From Bog-473 sp963809825 (GTDB taxonomy: Bacteria > Actinomycetota > Acidimicrobiia > Acidimicrobiales > RAAP-2): DNA of 64,000 nucleotides. The DNA lies in the NCBI GenBank assembly GCA_963809825.1, contig CAWELJ010000003.1, positions 372,001 through 436,000 of the forward strand. The letters run 5' to 3'. This document shows positions 24,203 through 32,151 of the stretch, one piece after another; within the stretch, counting starts at the first letter, position 1, and each line of letters starts with the position of its first letter. The notes beneath the pieces were generated by a model. It ran no database searches, was not told the DNA's origin, and saw only the letters and a list, made by a program, of their open reading frames with translations. A program made the position numbers and the translations under genes.

Positions 24203-25890
24203 CAGAAGAACTTTCCGTGGCTGAGCTGCTCGACGATGGGGCCGAGCGAGACGGCGGGGAAGAAGGTCAGGCCGCCGATGATGATGATGACGCCGATGGT
24301 CAGCCCGACGAACATGCCGTTGTCGGTGCGGAACGTCCCGAGCGAGGCGGGCACGGTGTTCTTGGCGGCCAGGACGCCTCCCAGCGCGAGGGCCGGGATC
24401 ATGATCCCGAAGCGGCCGATCAGCATGTCGATGGCGCCGACGATGTTGTAGAAGGCGGTGTTGCCCGTCAATCCAGCCATGGCCGACCCGTTGTTGTTGC
24501 CCTGCGACGTGAGGCCATAGAGGATCTCGGAGAATCCGTGAGGACCGGCGTTGAGCGGGCCGGCCCGCCCGGCATGGAGCGACACCGCGATGGCCGTCAG
24601 CACCAGCACGGTGACCGGCATCACCACTGCGGCCAGGCCGGCCAGCTTCACCTCCCGGGCCTGGATCTTCTTGCCCAGGTATTCGGGTGTTCGCCCGATC
24701 ATGAGGCCGCCGATGAAGACCGCGATGACGGCGTAGATGAGGATGGTGTACAAGCCACTCCCGGTCCCACCGGGGGTGACCTCACCGAGCATCATGCCGG
24801 TCATCGGGCCGAAGCCACCCATGGGGTTGTACGAGTCGGTGGAGCTGTCCACGGCGCCGTCGGAGGTCTGGGTCATCGACACGTTGAACAGCGCGCTGGT
24901 GGTGTCGCCGAAATAGGAGTTCTTGCCCTCGGTGTTGCCCACCGTGGAGTGCACGCCGGCCGTCGCGATGGCCGGGTTGTTCTGGTGCTCGGCATAGGCC
25001 GTGAAGCCGACCCAGGTGCCGAAGATCAGGACCATGGCGATCAACAGTGCGACGCCGTGGCGGATGCTCCCCACCATCTTGCCGAACGTGTACGTCAGCG
25101 CGAACGGAATGGAGAGGGTGAGCCAGATGTAGATGAAGTTGGTGATCGCCGTGGGGTTCTCGAAGGGGTGGCCCAGGTCGACGTTGAAGAACCCGCCGCC
25201 GTTGGTGCCCAGCTGCATGATCGGCCCCATGAAGCCGGCCGGACCCCGCGGGATGGTCTGCGTGACGCCGTTCATCGCGTTGTGGATCGTCACGGGCCCA
25301 GCGAGGGTCTGCACCGCGCCCAAGGCGACCATTACGATCCCCGCCACGAAGGCGATCGGGAGGAGGATGTAGAGCATGCAGCGGGTGATGTCGACCCAGA
25401 AGTTGCCGATGGTGGGCGAGTTCCGGCGCGAGAAGCCCCGGGTCACGGCGATCGCCACGGCGATCCCGACGGCGGCGCTGACGAACTGCTGCACCGTGAG
25501 CACACCGATCTGGGAGAAGTACGACATGGTCGTCTCGCCGCCGTAGTTCTGCCAGTTCGTGTTCGTCATGAACGACACGATCGTGTTGAAGGTGAGCGCC
25601 TGCGGCGGCCCCCCGAAGTGCTGGGGGTTGAGCGGCAGCGACCCCTGGATTCGCATAAGGACGTAGCCGACGACGAGGAAGACCCCGGAGAAGATCACCG
25701 TCGAGCCGGCGTAGCGCTTCCAGGACTGCTCCTTGTCGGGGCTGGTCCCGAGGAGCCGGTAGAAGGGGCGTTCCAGCCAGGCCAGGAAGGTGACGCGGCC
25801 GTCGAAGACGGCGGCCATGTACGACCCCAGGTACCGCCAGGCGATCCCCAGGGTGACGATCAGGAGGACGATGGTCCAGAAGAAACCCAT
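24202..25890 (-). CDS. kdpA: Potassium-transporting ATPase subunit A (K+ channel-like subunit)
   Basis: Encodes 562 residues with about ten membrane helices and four pore-loop repeats, including TFNTIVSFMTNTNWQNYGGET, QLGTNGGGFFNVDLGHPFENP, FGDTTSALFNVSMTQTSDGAVDS and GLTSQGNNNGSAMAGLTGNT, which build the K+ selectivity filter. KdpA translocates K+ through coupling with KdpB. It starts MGFFWTIVLL and ends four residues after VEQLSHGKFF-like sequence, normal length. It follows kdpF by six bases. Confidence 0.97.
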   Translation of the reverse strand: MGFFWTIVLLIVTLGIAWRYLGSYMAAVFDGRVTFLAWLERPFYRLLGTSPDKEQSWKRYAGSTVIFSGVFLVVGYVLMRIQGSLPLNPQHFGGPPQALTFNTIVSFMTNTNWQNYGGETTMSYFSQIGVLTVQQFVSAAVGIAVAIAVTRGFSRRNSPTIGNFWVDITRCMLYILLPIAFVAGIVMVALGAVQTLAGPVTIHNAMNGVTQTIPRGPAGFMGPIMQLGTNGGGFFNVDLGHPFENPTAITNFIYIWLTLSIPFALTYTFGKMVGSIRHGVALLIAMVLIFGTWVGFTAYAEHQNNPAIATAGVHSTVGNTEGKNSYFGDTTSALFNVSMTQTSDGAVDSSTDSYNPMGGFGPMTGMMLGEVTPGGTGSGLYTILIYAVIAVFIGGLMIGRTPEYLGKKIQAREVKLAGLAAVVMPVTVLVLTAIAVSLHAGRAGPLNAGPHGFSEILYGLTSQGNNNGSAMAGLTGNTAFYNIVGAIDMLIGRFGIMIPALALGGVLAAKNTVPASLGTFRTDNGMFVGLTIGVIIIIGGLTFFPAVSLGPIVEQLSHGKFF

Positions 25891-25896
25891 GTCAGA

Positions 25897-25986
25897 TCAG
25901 AACCACTCGGGCTTGAACATGGCGATGCCCAAGTAGATGAACATCGCGATGGAAATTCCGAGGAGGAGTCCCTGGACCCAGGTCAT
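25897..25986 (-). CDS. kdpF: KdpF small membrane subunit
   Basis: Encodes 29 residues, MTWVQGLLLGISIAMFIYLG and then IAMFKPEWF, one hydrophobic helix ending in the Lys-Pro-Glu-Trp/Arg-Phe tail typical of KdpF. KdpF is a lipid-like stabiliser of the KdpABC complex. Its stop is six bases before the kdpA ATG, and its own ATG overlaps the stop of another micro-ORF in an ATGA. Confidence 0.85.
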   Translation of the reverse strand: MTWVQGLLLGISIAMFIYLGIAMFKPEWF

Positions 25987-26066
25987 ACCCGCTCCAGGCA
26001 CCAGATGAGGCCCATGAACGCCGCGACGAACGCGACGAACCCCAGCACTGCGAGGAAGTCAGCCAT
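25983..26066 (-). CDS. 27-residue membrane micro-protein leading the kdp operon
   Basis: ATG at 26066 opens a 27-residue frame, MADFLAVLGFVAFVAAFMGL followed by IWCLERV, a single predicted membrane helix with a basic end. Its stop overlaps the KdpF start by ATGA. Similar tiny helical proteins ending in a Cys-(D/E)-Arg motif before kdpF occur in other actinobacteria as I recall them, but have no established function. Position, coupling and composition argue for real translation. Confidence 0.55.
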   Translation of the reverse strand: MADFLAVLGFVAFVAAFMGLIWCLERV

Positions 26067-26122
26067 GGGTCCCATCGTGGCGGCGCGTTCGTCAACCCGA
26101 TGTGAACGCGCCGGGGTCGAGC

Positions 26123-26141
26123 GTCAACAGAATGTCAACAG
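26123..26141. promoter_or_regulatory. Direct repeat upstream of kdp, candidate KdpE site
   Basis: GTCAACAG occurs at 26123-26130 and again at 26134-26141, exactly 11 bases apart, with a further GTCAACCC at 26091-26098. Read on the operon's strand these are CTGTTGAC repeats that contain a TTGACA-like -35. One-helical-turn direct repeats are the usual binding mode of OmpR-family regulators, so this is a candidate KdpE operator. It is an inference from spacing. Confidence 0.45.
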
Positions 26142-26203
26142 CCGCCGAGGGCCGGCTGTGCCTAAGGTGAGCACGGTCACGAAGTGAAAGTGGGGTGAGG
26201 GTG

Positions 26204-27010
26204 ATGGCCTTGGACCTGCAGGGATGCCGCACACTGGTGACGGGGGCCTCGTCGGGCATCGGGGCCGGCCTCGCCGTGGCGCTGGCGGAGCGTGGCGCCG
26301 TGGTGGGCATCTGCGCCCGCCGGGCCGAGCGCCTGACCGAGGTGGTCGGGCGCTGCATGGAGCACTCCCCGGACAGCCGGATGTGGGTGGTGAACCTGGC
26401 CGACCCCGACGCCGTGGACAAGCTGGCCGTCGACGTGATGGACGCCTTCGGCGGGGTCGACCTGCTGGTCAACAACGCCGGCATCCCCAAGCGCCGCCAC
26501 ACCACCGCGCTCGACATCGACACCATCACCGCGGTCATGCACGTCAACTACCTCTCGCCGATGCGCCTGACCATGGACCTGCTGCCCCAGATGCTGGCGC
26601 GGGGGTCCGGCACCATCGTCAACATCTCGTCGATCGCCGCCAAGCTCAGCGCTCCCGGCGAGGCGGCCTACGACGCGTCGAAGGCGGCGCTCACCGCCTT
26701 CTCCGAGGCGATGGCCGTGGACCTGTGGGAGGACGGCATCAAGGTCATGGTGGTCTACCCCGGCGTCATCGACACCGAGCTGTTCACCCTGCCCGACAAC
26801 GACGTGCCCGACCTGCCCGTGCCGGCCGAGCCGGTCTCGGTCGCCGTCGACGCCATCCTGGCGGGCCTGGACGCGGGCGTCGCCCAGGTCTACGTACCCG
26901 AGTGGTTCCACGGCGTCACCGCCAACAAGGAGAAGGACGTCGGCGCGTTCCTGGAGGGCACCGCGGCCTACATGCGCGAACAGAAGCAGAAGCACAGCCA
27001 GAAGGCCTGA
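26204..27010 (+). CDS. Short-chain dehydrogenase/reductase
   Basis: Encodes 268 residues from ATG at 26204, behind GGGGTGAGG. It is a classical SDR: cofactor motif TLVTGASSGIGAGL, Asn motif LLVNNAGIPK, catalytic Ser in NISSIAAKLSAPGEAAYDASKAAL with the YxxxK pair, and PGVIDTELF. It oxidises or reduces a hydroxyl/keto substrate with NAD(P). The end of the gene is followed 11 bases later by a serine hydrolase gene, and that one overlaps an agmatinase gene, so three genes form an operon. The substrate is not evident. Confidence 0.88.
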   Translation: MALDLQGCRTLVTGASSGIGAGLAVALAERGAVVGICARRAERLTEVVGRCMEHSPDSRMWVVNLADPDAVDKLAVDVMDAFGGVDLLVNNAGIPKRRHTTALDIDTITAVMHVNYLSPMRLTMDLLPQMLARGSGTIVNISSIAAKLSAPGEAAYDASKAALTAFSEAMAVDLWEDGIKVMVVYPGVIDTELFTLPDNDVPDLPVPAEPVSVAVDAILAGLDAGVAQVYVPEWFHGVTANKEKDVGAFLEGTAAYMREQKQKHSQKA

Positions 27011-27021
27011 GGGGAGGACGC

Positions 27022-28239
27022 ATGAAGATCGAGCCCGATGCGGCCGGCATGAACGCGGAGCGCCTGGAGCGGATCACCGAGCACTTCGGCACCCGGTACG
27101 TCCATGCCGGGAAGATCGTCGGCTGCCAGGTCACGGTGGTGCGCGGTGGGCACCTCGCCTACCAGCGCTCGCTCGGGCTCATGGACCGGGAGCGCCAGAC
27201 ACCGATGGCGGACGACGCCATCTTCCGCATCTTCTCCATGACGAAGCCCATCGCCTCGGTCGCCCTCATGCAGCTCTACGAGCGCGGCCTGTTCCAGCTG
27301 CTCGACCCCGTGCACCGCTACATCCCCGAATGGCGGACCCAGCAGGTGGGCGAGGTGCAGGACGACGGATCCGTCACGCGAGTGAAGCCCGCGCGGCCCA
27401 TGAACATGCGCGACGTCCTGATGCACACGACCGGGCTGCCCGGCGGGCTCTACCCCGGCAACCCCATCGACGACGCCTTCAACACGGCGCGGGCCTCGCT
27501 GGGCGGCGGGCAGACGCTCGAGAGCGTCACGGGACTGCTGGCCGAGCACCCGCTCAAGTTCCATCCCGGCACGCACTGGAACTACGGGATCTCCACCGAC
27601 ATCGTGGGGCGGCTGGTCGAGATCCTCTCGGGGCTGCCCTTCGACGAGTATCTCCGGCGCGAGATCTTCGAACCCCTCGGCATGGTCGACACCGGGTTCT
27701 TCGTCCCCGAGGCCTCGCTGCCGCGGTTCGCCGCCTGCTACGAGTACCGCCCGGCCAACACCCCGCGTCTCTTGGAGAGCCCCTTCTTCAACGGGTTCGT
27801 GCGCCCCCGCACCTACCTCTCCGGTGCCGGCGGGCTCGTCTCCACGACACACGACTACGTGGCGTTCTGCCAGATGCTGGCCAACGGCGGCCACCTGGAC
27901 GGCCGGCGCGTGCTGGGCCGCAAGACGCTGGAGCTGATGACGGTGAACCACCTGCCCGGTGGCGCCACGCTGCAGGACATGGCCATCGGGGGCTTCGGCG
28001 AGGCCGGGTTCGAGGGTGTCGGCTTCGGCCTGGGCTTCGCCGTCGGGCTGGGCCCGGCCGCCACGACCATGGCCGGCTCGGCGGGCGACTTCTACTGGGG
28101 GGGCGCCGCCAGCACCGCCTTCTGGGTCGATCCCGCCGAGGACCTGTTCGCGGTCTTCATGACGCAGCTCTTCCCCTCCGTCGCCTACCCCTTCCGCGCC
28201 CAGCTGCGCGCGCTCGTGTACCAGGCCATCGACGACTGA
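27022..28239 (+). CDS. Serine hydrolase of the class C beta-lactamase / EstB family
   Basis: Encodes 405 residues from ATG at 27022 with a GGGGAGGAC ribosome site. It has the SxxK nucleophile motif in FRIFSMTKPIASVAL near residue 75 and the tyrosine motif HWNYGISTDIVGRL. HTTGLPGG and FVPEASLPRFAACYEYRP are typical of family VIII esterases rather than true beta-lactamases. There is no signal peptide, which also favours an intracellular esterase. It is co-transcribed with the SDR upstream and the agmatinase downstream (TGATG overlap). Confidence 0.85.
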   Translation: MKIEPDAAGMNAERLERITEHFGTRYVHAGKIVGCQVTVVRGGHLAYQRSLGLMDRERQTPMADDAIFRIFSMTKPIASVALMQLYERGLFQLLDPVHRYIPEWRTQQVGEVQDDGSVTRVKPARPMNMRDVLMHTTGLPGGLYPGNPIDDAFNTARASLGGGQTLESVTGLLAEHPLKFHPGTHWNYGISTDIVGRLVEILSGLPFDEYLRREIFEPLGMVDTGFFVPEASLPRFAACYEYRPANTPRLLESPFFNGFVRPRTYLSGAGGLVSTTHDYVAFCQMLANGGHLDGRRVLGRKTLELMTVNHLPGGATLQDMAIGGFGEAGFEGVGFGLGFAVGLGPAATTMAGSAGDFYWGGAASTAFWVDPAEDLFAVFMTQLFPSVAYPFRAQLRALVYQAIDD

Positions 28240-29195
28240 TGGACGGCGCGGCGGAGCCCGTCGGACCGACCGACGCCACCGCAATCCCTCGTTTCGCGGG
28301 CCTCGGTACTTTCGCCCGCCTGCCGACGCTGGCCGAGGCCCCGCGCTGGGACATCGCGGTGGTCGGCGTCCCCTTCGACGGCGGCACGAGCTACCGGCCC
28401 GGCGCCCGCTTCGGCCCGGCGGCGGTCCGACAGGGCTCGCGCCTCCTGCGCCCCTACAACCCGGCGCTCGATGCCCTACCCTTCGCGCTGGCCCAGGTGG
28501 TCGACGCCGGTGACATCGCCTGCACGCCGTTCAGCCCCGAGGAGGCGGTGGGCCAGATTCAGGCCGCGGCCGATGCACTCCTCGCAGAGGGCGGGCGGCT
28601 GGTGGCGATCGGCGGCGACCACACCATCGCCCTGCCGCTGCTGCGGGCGACCGCCCGGCGGCACGGGCCGCTCGCCCTGGTCCACTTCGACGCGCATCTC
28701 GACACGTGGGACACCTACTTCGGCCAGCGTTTCACCCATGGGACCCCCTTCCGCCGCGCCTGGGAGGAGGGCCTCCTCCGGCGCGAGCAGAGCGTGCACG
28801 TAGGGCTGCGGGGCCCGCTCTACTCGGACCGCGACCTGACCGACGACACCGGCATGGGCTTCGCCCAGGTCACGGCCGACGACGTCGAGACCCTCGGCGT
28901 GGCCGGCGTGGTCGAGCGGGTGCTGGCGCGGACCGCCGGCGCGCCCGTCTACGTGTCCGTCGACATCGACGTGCTCGACCCGGCGCACGCCCCCGGCACC
29001 GGCACGCCCGAGGCCGGCGGCCTGACCAGCCGGGAGCTGCTGTCCCTCCTGCGCGGGCTCGAGCCGTCCACTGTGGTGGGTGCCGACGTCGTGGAGGTCT
29101 CGCCTGCCTACGACCACGCCGAGATCACCGCGATCGCCGCCGCGCACGTGCTCTACGACCTGGTCACGCTCATGGCTCGCCGCCGGGGGGACTGA
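28239..29195 (+). CDS. speB: Agmatinase / ureohydrolase family protein
   Basis: Encodes 318 residues; the ATG overlaps the preceding stop in TGATG. The ureohydrolase metal-binding motifs are present: GGDHTIALP, LVHFDAHLDTWDTYF, and SVDIDVLDPAHAPGTGTPEAGG, plus the N-terminal GVPFDGGTSYRPGARFGP. These bind a binuclear Mn centre that hydrolyses a guanidino group to urea. The THGTPF loop resembles agmatinases and guanidinobutyrases. Assignment as SpeB proper is by family; the true substrate could be another guanidino compound. Confidence 0.82.
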   Translation: MDGAAEPVGPTDATAIPRFAGLGTFARLPTLAEAPRWDIAVVGVPFDGGTSYRPGARFGPAAVRQGSRLLRPYNPALDALPFALAQVVDAGDIACTPFSPEEAVGQIQAAADALLAEGGRLVAIGGDHTIALPLLRATARRHGPLALVHFDAHLDTWDTYFGQRFTHGTPFRRAWEEGLLRREQSVHVGLRGPLYSDRDLTDDTGMGFAQVTADDVETLGVAGVVERVLARTAGAPVYVSVDIDVLDPAHAPGTGTPEAGGLTSRELLSLLRGLEPSTVVGADVVEVSPAYDHAEITAIAAAHVLYDLVTLMARRRGD

Positions 29196-29318
29196 CCCCA
29201 CGGCGGACCCCGAACGCGGGCGCTTGTAACAGTCCATTCACGTGCGGGAAACCGGCCGCGAACGTTGCCCTCGTAGGGTGAGCCTCACGCCGTTGACGAG
29301 GGGACTCATGGTGCCAAC

Positions 29319-30176
29319 GTGAAGCGAGACCTTCTTGTTGGGGTGGCCCAGTGGCTGGCCACGCCCGGTGAGCCGCGCCTGAACATGAGCGTGGCCCTGG
29401 GCATGATGGACGACGCGGCGTCACGCGGCGTCGAGCTGCTCGTCCTCCCGGAGTTGTGGTCGTGCGGCTACGACCCCGAGACGCTGGGCCGTGACGCCCG
29501 GGCCGACGCGGAACCCCTGGGCGGGCCGCGGTCGCAGCGGCTCGCCGACGCGGCCCGCCAGCGCGAGATGTGGCTGGCCGCCGGGAGCGTGCCCGAGCTG
29601 GACGAGGACGGCCGGATCTACGACACCGCCCTCGTCTTCAGCCCCCGGGGCCGGCTGGTGGCCTGGCACCGCAAGGCGCACCTCTACCCGCCGACGCTCG
29701 AGCACACCGTGTTCAGCCCGGGCGACCGGCTGACGACCTTCGACGACCCCGCCCTGGGCCGGGTCGGGCTGATCGTGTGCTTCGACGGCGACTTCCCGGA
29801 GGTGGCCCGCACCCTGGCCCTGCGGGGCGCGCGGCTGGTGATCGCCCCGGCGGCGTACGAGGTGGAGGGTGCCAACGCCTGGGACCTCCTCTACCCGGCG
29901 CTCGCGTTGACCAACAGCCAGTGGTGGGTGCAGGCGAACCAGTCCGGCTCACACTCGACGTCGACCCTTCTGGGCGCCAGCCGGATCGTGGCCCCGACCG
30001 GCACCGTCGTCGCGGAGGCCGGCCGTGCCGCGCCGGGTGCCGCCTGCCGGGCCGAGCTGCTCGTCCACCGGATCGACCTGCACATCGCGTACCAGCGCGA
30101 AGGCATCTCCGGCCTCCTCGAGGACGAGCGCCACGCCGATCTGTACTTCGACCGGGTGCCGGCCCCGTCCGCGTAG
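29319..30176 (+). CDS. Carbon-nitrogen hydrolase (nitrilase superfamily)
   Basis: Encodes 285 residues from a GTG at 29319; the nearby ATG is out of frame. It has the catalytic triad Glu in LLVLPELWSCGYD, Lys in AWHRKAHLYPP and Cys in VGLIVCFDGDFPEVAR, with the later NSQWWVQANQSG and GASRIVAPTGTVVAEAG segments. Superfamily members hydrolyse amides or nitriles. The agmatinase gene 120 bases upstream makes a role in guanidine or polyamine-derived amides conceivable, but that is inference. The ribosome site is weak. Confidence 0.85.
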   Translation: MKRDLLVGVAQWLATPGEPRLNMSVALGMMDDAASRGVELLVLPELWSCGYDPETLGRDARADAEPLGGPRSQRLADAARQREMWLAAGSVPELDEDGRIYDTALVFSPRGRLVAWHRKAHLYPPTLEHTVFSPGDRLTTFDDPALGRVGLIVCFDGDFPEVARTLALRGARLVIAPAAYEVEGANAWDLLYPALALTNSQWWVQANQSGSHSTSTLLGASRIVAPTGTVVAEAGRAAPGAACRAELLVHRIDLHIAYQREGISGLLEDERHADLYFDRVPAPSA

Positions 30177-30274
30177 CGCGCCGGCGGGCCCGGTGCAGCG
30201 GGATCGCAATGGGCGTAACGTCACGAGCGGTCGGCTCGATCGACGAGGCGATCACGGAGTGGAAGGGGTCAGCA

Positions 30275-30550
30275 ATGATCTTCGTCACGAGATACACCTT
30301 GAAGTCACACATGTCCAAGCCGGACGTGAAGCGCCTCATGGACATCTTCGGCCAGCGTGGAGCGGTCACGGGTGAGATCGCCAACTACGTGAACGTCGAC
30401 GGGACGGGGGGGTTCACCATCGCGGAGTCCGACGACATGAACTCGGCCTACGCCGACGCGCTGGCGTACTCGGAGTTCATGACGTTCACCATCTCCCCCG
30501 TGCTCAAGATCGACGACGCGGTGGGTCCCATCTTCGAATACCTGGGCTGA
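30275..30550 (+). CDS. Small DUF3303-like protein
   Basis: Encodes 91 residues, MIFVTRYTLKSHMSKPDVKR and onward, with GGAAGGGG before the ATG at 30275. It has the layout of a small ferredoxin-fold protein: first strand, MDIFGQRGAVTGEIANYVNVDGTGGFTIAESDD, then AYSEFMTFTISPVLKIDDA. It resembles in length and order the protein at 302-580, consistent with one family of unknown function. It stands alone between the nitrilase and maf. Confidence 0.6.
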   Translation: MIFVTRYTLKSHMSKPDVKRLMDIFGQRGAVTGEIANYVNVDGTGGFTIAESDDMNSAYADALAYSEFMTFTISPVLKIDDAVGPIFEYLG

Positions 30551-30610
30551 CCGCCGGGGTGGGCCGCGGTTCCGGCCTGTTCCGACGGGGAGGCGGGCAT
30601 ACTTGCTCCC

Positions 30611-31231
30611 ATGGCCGCACCCGAGGTTCCGCGCCTGGTTCTCGCCTCGGCGTCCAAGGCCAGGTTGCGGGTGCTGCGCGATGCCGGCTTCGAGCCCGAG
30701 GTCGTGGTCAGCGGGGTGGACGAGGACGTGGGCGACCTGCGCACCACCGAGGCGGTGGCGCTGCTGGCCGAGCGCAAGGCGTCGGCGGTGGCGCCCCTGT
30801 GTGAACGCGCCCTGGTCCTCGGGTGCGACTCGTTGCTCGAGCTCGACGGGATGTCGCTCGGCAAGCCGGCGTCGGGCGCCGACGTCGTCGCCACGTGGCG
30901 GCATCTCTCGAACCGGCAGGGCCGGCTGCACACCGGTCACTGCCTGATCGACACGGGTTCGGGACGGCGAGTGGGTGACGTCGCCAGCACCCTCATCTGG
31001 TTCGGCAGCCCCACCGACGAGGAGCTCGAGGCCTATGCGGCACGGGATGAGGCGTTGCAGCTCGCCGGCGCCTTCAGCATCGAGGGCCACGGCGGCTCCT
31101 TCGTCGACGGCATCGACGGCTCCCCCTCCAACGTCCTCGGGCTGTCGCTCCCGCTCTTGCGCTCGCTGCTGTCCGAGCTGGGCGTGCGGATCACCGATCT
31201 GTGGCGTGAGGGCCCGCCACTCCCGACCTGA
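30611..31231 (+). CDS. Maf-family nucleoside triphosphate pyrophosphatase
   Basis: Encodes 206 residues. Maf signatures are LVLASASKARLRVLRDAGFEP at the start, AERKASAVA, VLGCDSLLELDG with the catalytic Asp, LGKPASGADVVATWRHLSNRQGRLHTG, and GAFSIEGHGGSFVDGIDGSPSNVLGLSLPLL. The family removes non-canonical or methylated nucleotides (dTTP, UTP, m5-NTPs). It is full length and single in its neighbourhood. Confidence 0.93.
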   Translation: MAAPEVPRLVLASASKARLRVLRDAGFEPEVVVSGVDEDVGDLRTTEAVALLAERKASAVAPLCERALVLGCDSLLELDGMSLGKPASGADVVATWRHLSNRQGRLHTGHCLIDTGSGRRVGDVASTLIWFGSPTDEELEAYAARDEALQLAGAFSIEGHGGSFVDGIDGSPSNVLGLSLPLLRSLLSELGVRITDLWREGPPLPT

Positions 31232-31249
31232 ACCCGTGGTGTCCTGACC

Positions 31250-31969
31250 TCAGGTCGCCGTCAGCTCCAGCAGGAACTCGGAGACCTGCTCGGGCTCGGT
31301 GATCATCAGGTCGTGCCCGGTGTCGATCTCGAAGACCCGGGTCGCGCCCCGCGTGCGCTCGGCGACGTCGATGTTCCCGGTGCCGAGGGGGTTCACGCAG
31401 ACGATGTCGGTCCGCGGGATGCGCCGCACCGCCTGCTCGTCGGTCAGGTGAAGGTTCTGCTCGAAGGTCCGCCACGGCTGCGGGGTCAACCGCCCTTGCA
31501 TCCACTCGAGCGCCTCCTGGTCCGTCACGCCGTAGAAGCGCCCCGCCTCCGGCATGGTGTGCAGGACGAGCTCGACGCCGTCGACCACCTTGCCCATGCT
31601 CCGGGCCATCGCCATCAGGTCCGGGGACACGTCGGCCAGCGATTGGCCGTCCGTCGGCGTCGCCGCATCGAGGAAGACCAGGTGACCGACGCGTGAAGGA
31701 GCCCGGTCCGCCACGCCGGTGATGACCATGCCCCCGTAGCTGTGACCAACCAGGATCACATCGTGCAGGTCCTCGTACTTCAGGACCGCCACCACGTCGT
31801 CGATGTGCATGTCGAGGTCGACGTCGGGTCCGAGGAGATGCGCCCGTTCGCCCAGGCCGGTCAAGGTCGGCGTGTGCACCTCGTGGCCGGCCCTGCGCAG
31901 GAAGGGGGTGAGGCGCTGCCAGCACCAGCCGCCATGACCGCCACCGTGCACCAAGACGAACGTCGCCAT
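31250..31969 (-). CDS. Alpha/beta hydrolase (EstC / methylesterase-like)
   Basis: Encodes 239 residues starting MATFVLVHGGGHGGWCW at 31969; the 17 in-frame residues upstream are not typical of the family. The HGGGHGGWCW oxyanion region, VILVGHSYGGMVI nucleophile elbow, and FEIDTGHDLMITEPEQVSEFL with the catalytic His match the branch that includes EstC and plant methylesterases. Substrate unknown. The minus-strand gene faces an LLM gene on the other side of a 180-base intergenic stretch without obvious signals. Confidence 0.88.
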   Translation of the reverse strand: MATFVLVHGGGHGGWCWQRLTPFLRRAGHEVHTPTLTGLGERAHLLGPDVDLDMHIDDVVAVLKYEDLHDVILVGHSYGGMVITGVADRAPSRVGHLVFLDAATPTDGQSLADVSPDLMAMARSMGKVVDGVELVLHTMPEAGRFYGVTDQEALEWMQGRLTPQPWRTFEQNLHLTDEQAVRRIPRTDIVCVNPLGTGNIDVAERTRGATRVFEIDTGHDLMITEPEQVSEFLLELTAT

Positions 31970-32151
31970 GACCGTGTCCCCTTCATCCGGCCGTCCGGCT
32001 CCTCGCCGGGGCACCCGCACGAGCGCATCGGCCCGTCGTGGCGCTCACCCTAGGAAGCGGCCGGGACGATCGTCAACGAACCGAGACGGCGCCGAGGGAC
32101 ACGTGCGCCGTCATGGGGCGCCCCGTCGGCTGACCGTTAAGGTCTGACGCC

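Noticed and set aside
22142..26187. Very long plus-strand open frames (769 and 677 codons) opposite kdpB and kdpA
   Set aside because: They are antisense to strongly conserved kdp genes, consist mostly of Arg, Asp, Gly, His and Val typical of antisense GC-rich DNA, and show no domain.
27022..28239. True class C beta-lactamase
   Set aside because: No signal peptide and the motifs fit the EstB/family VIII esterase branch better.
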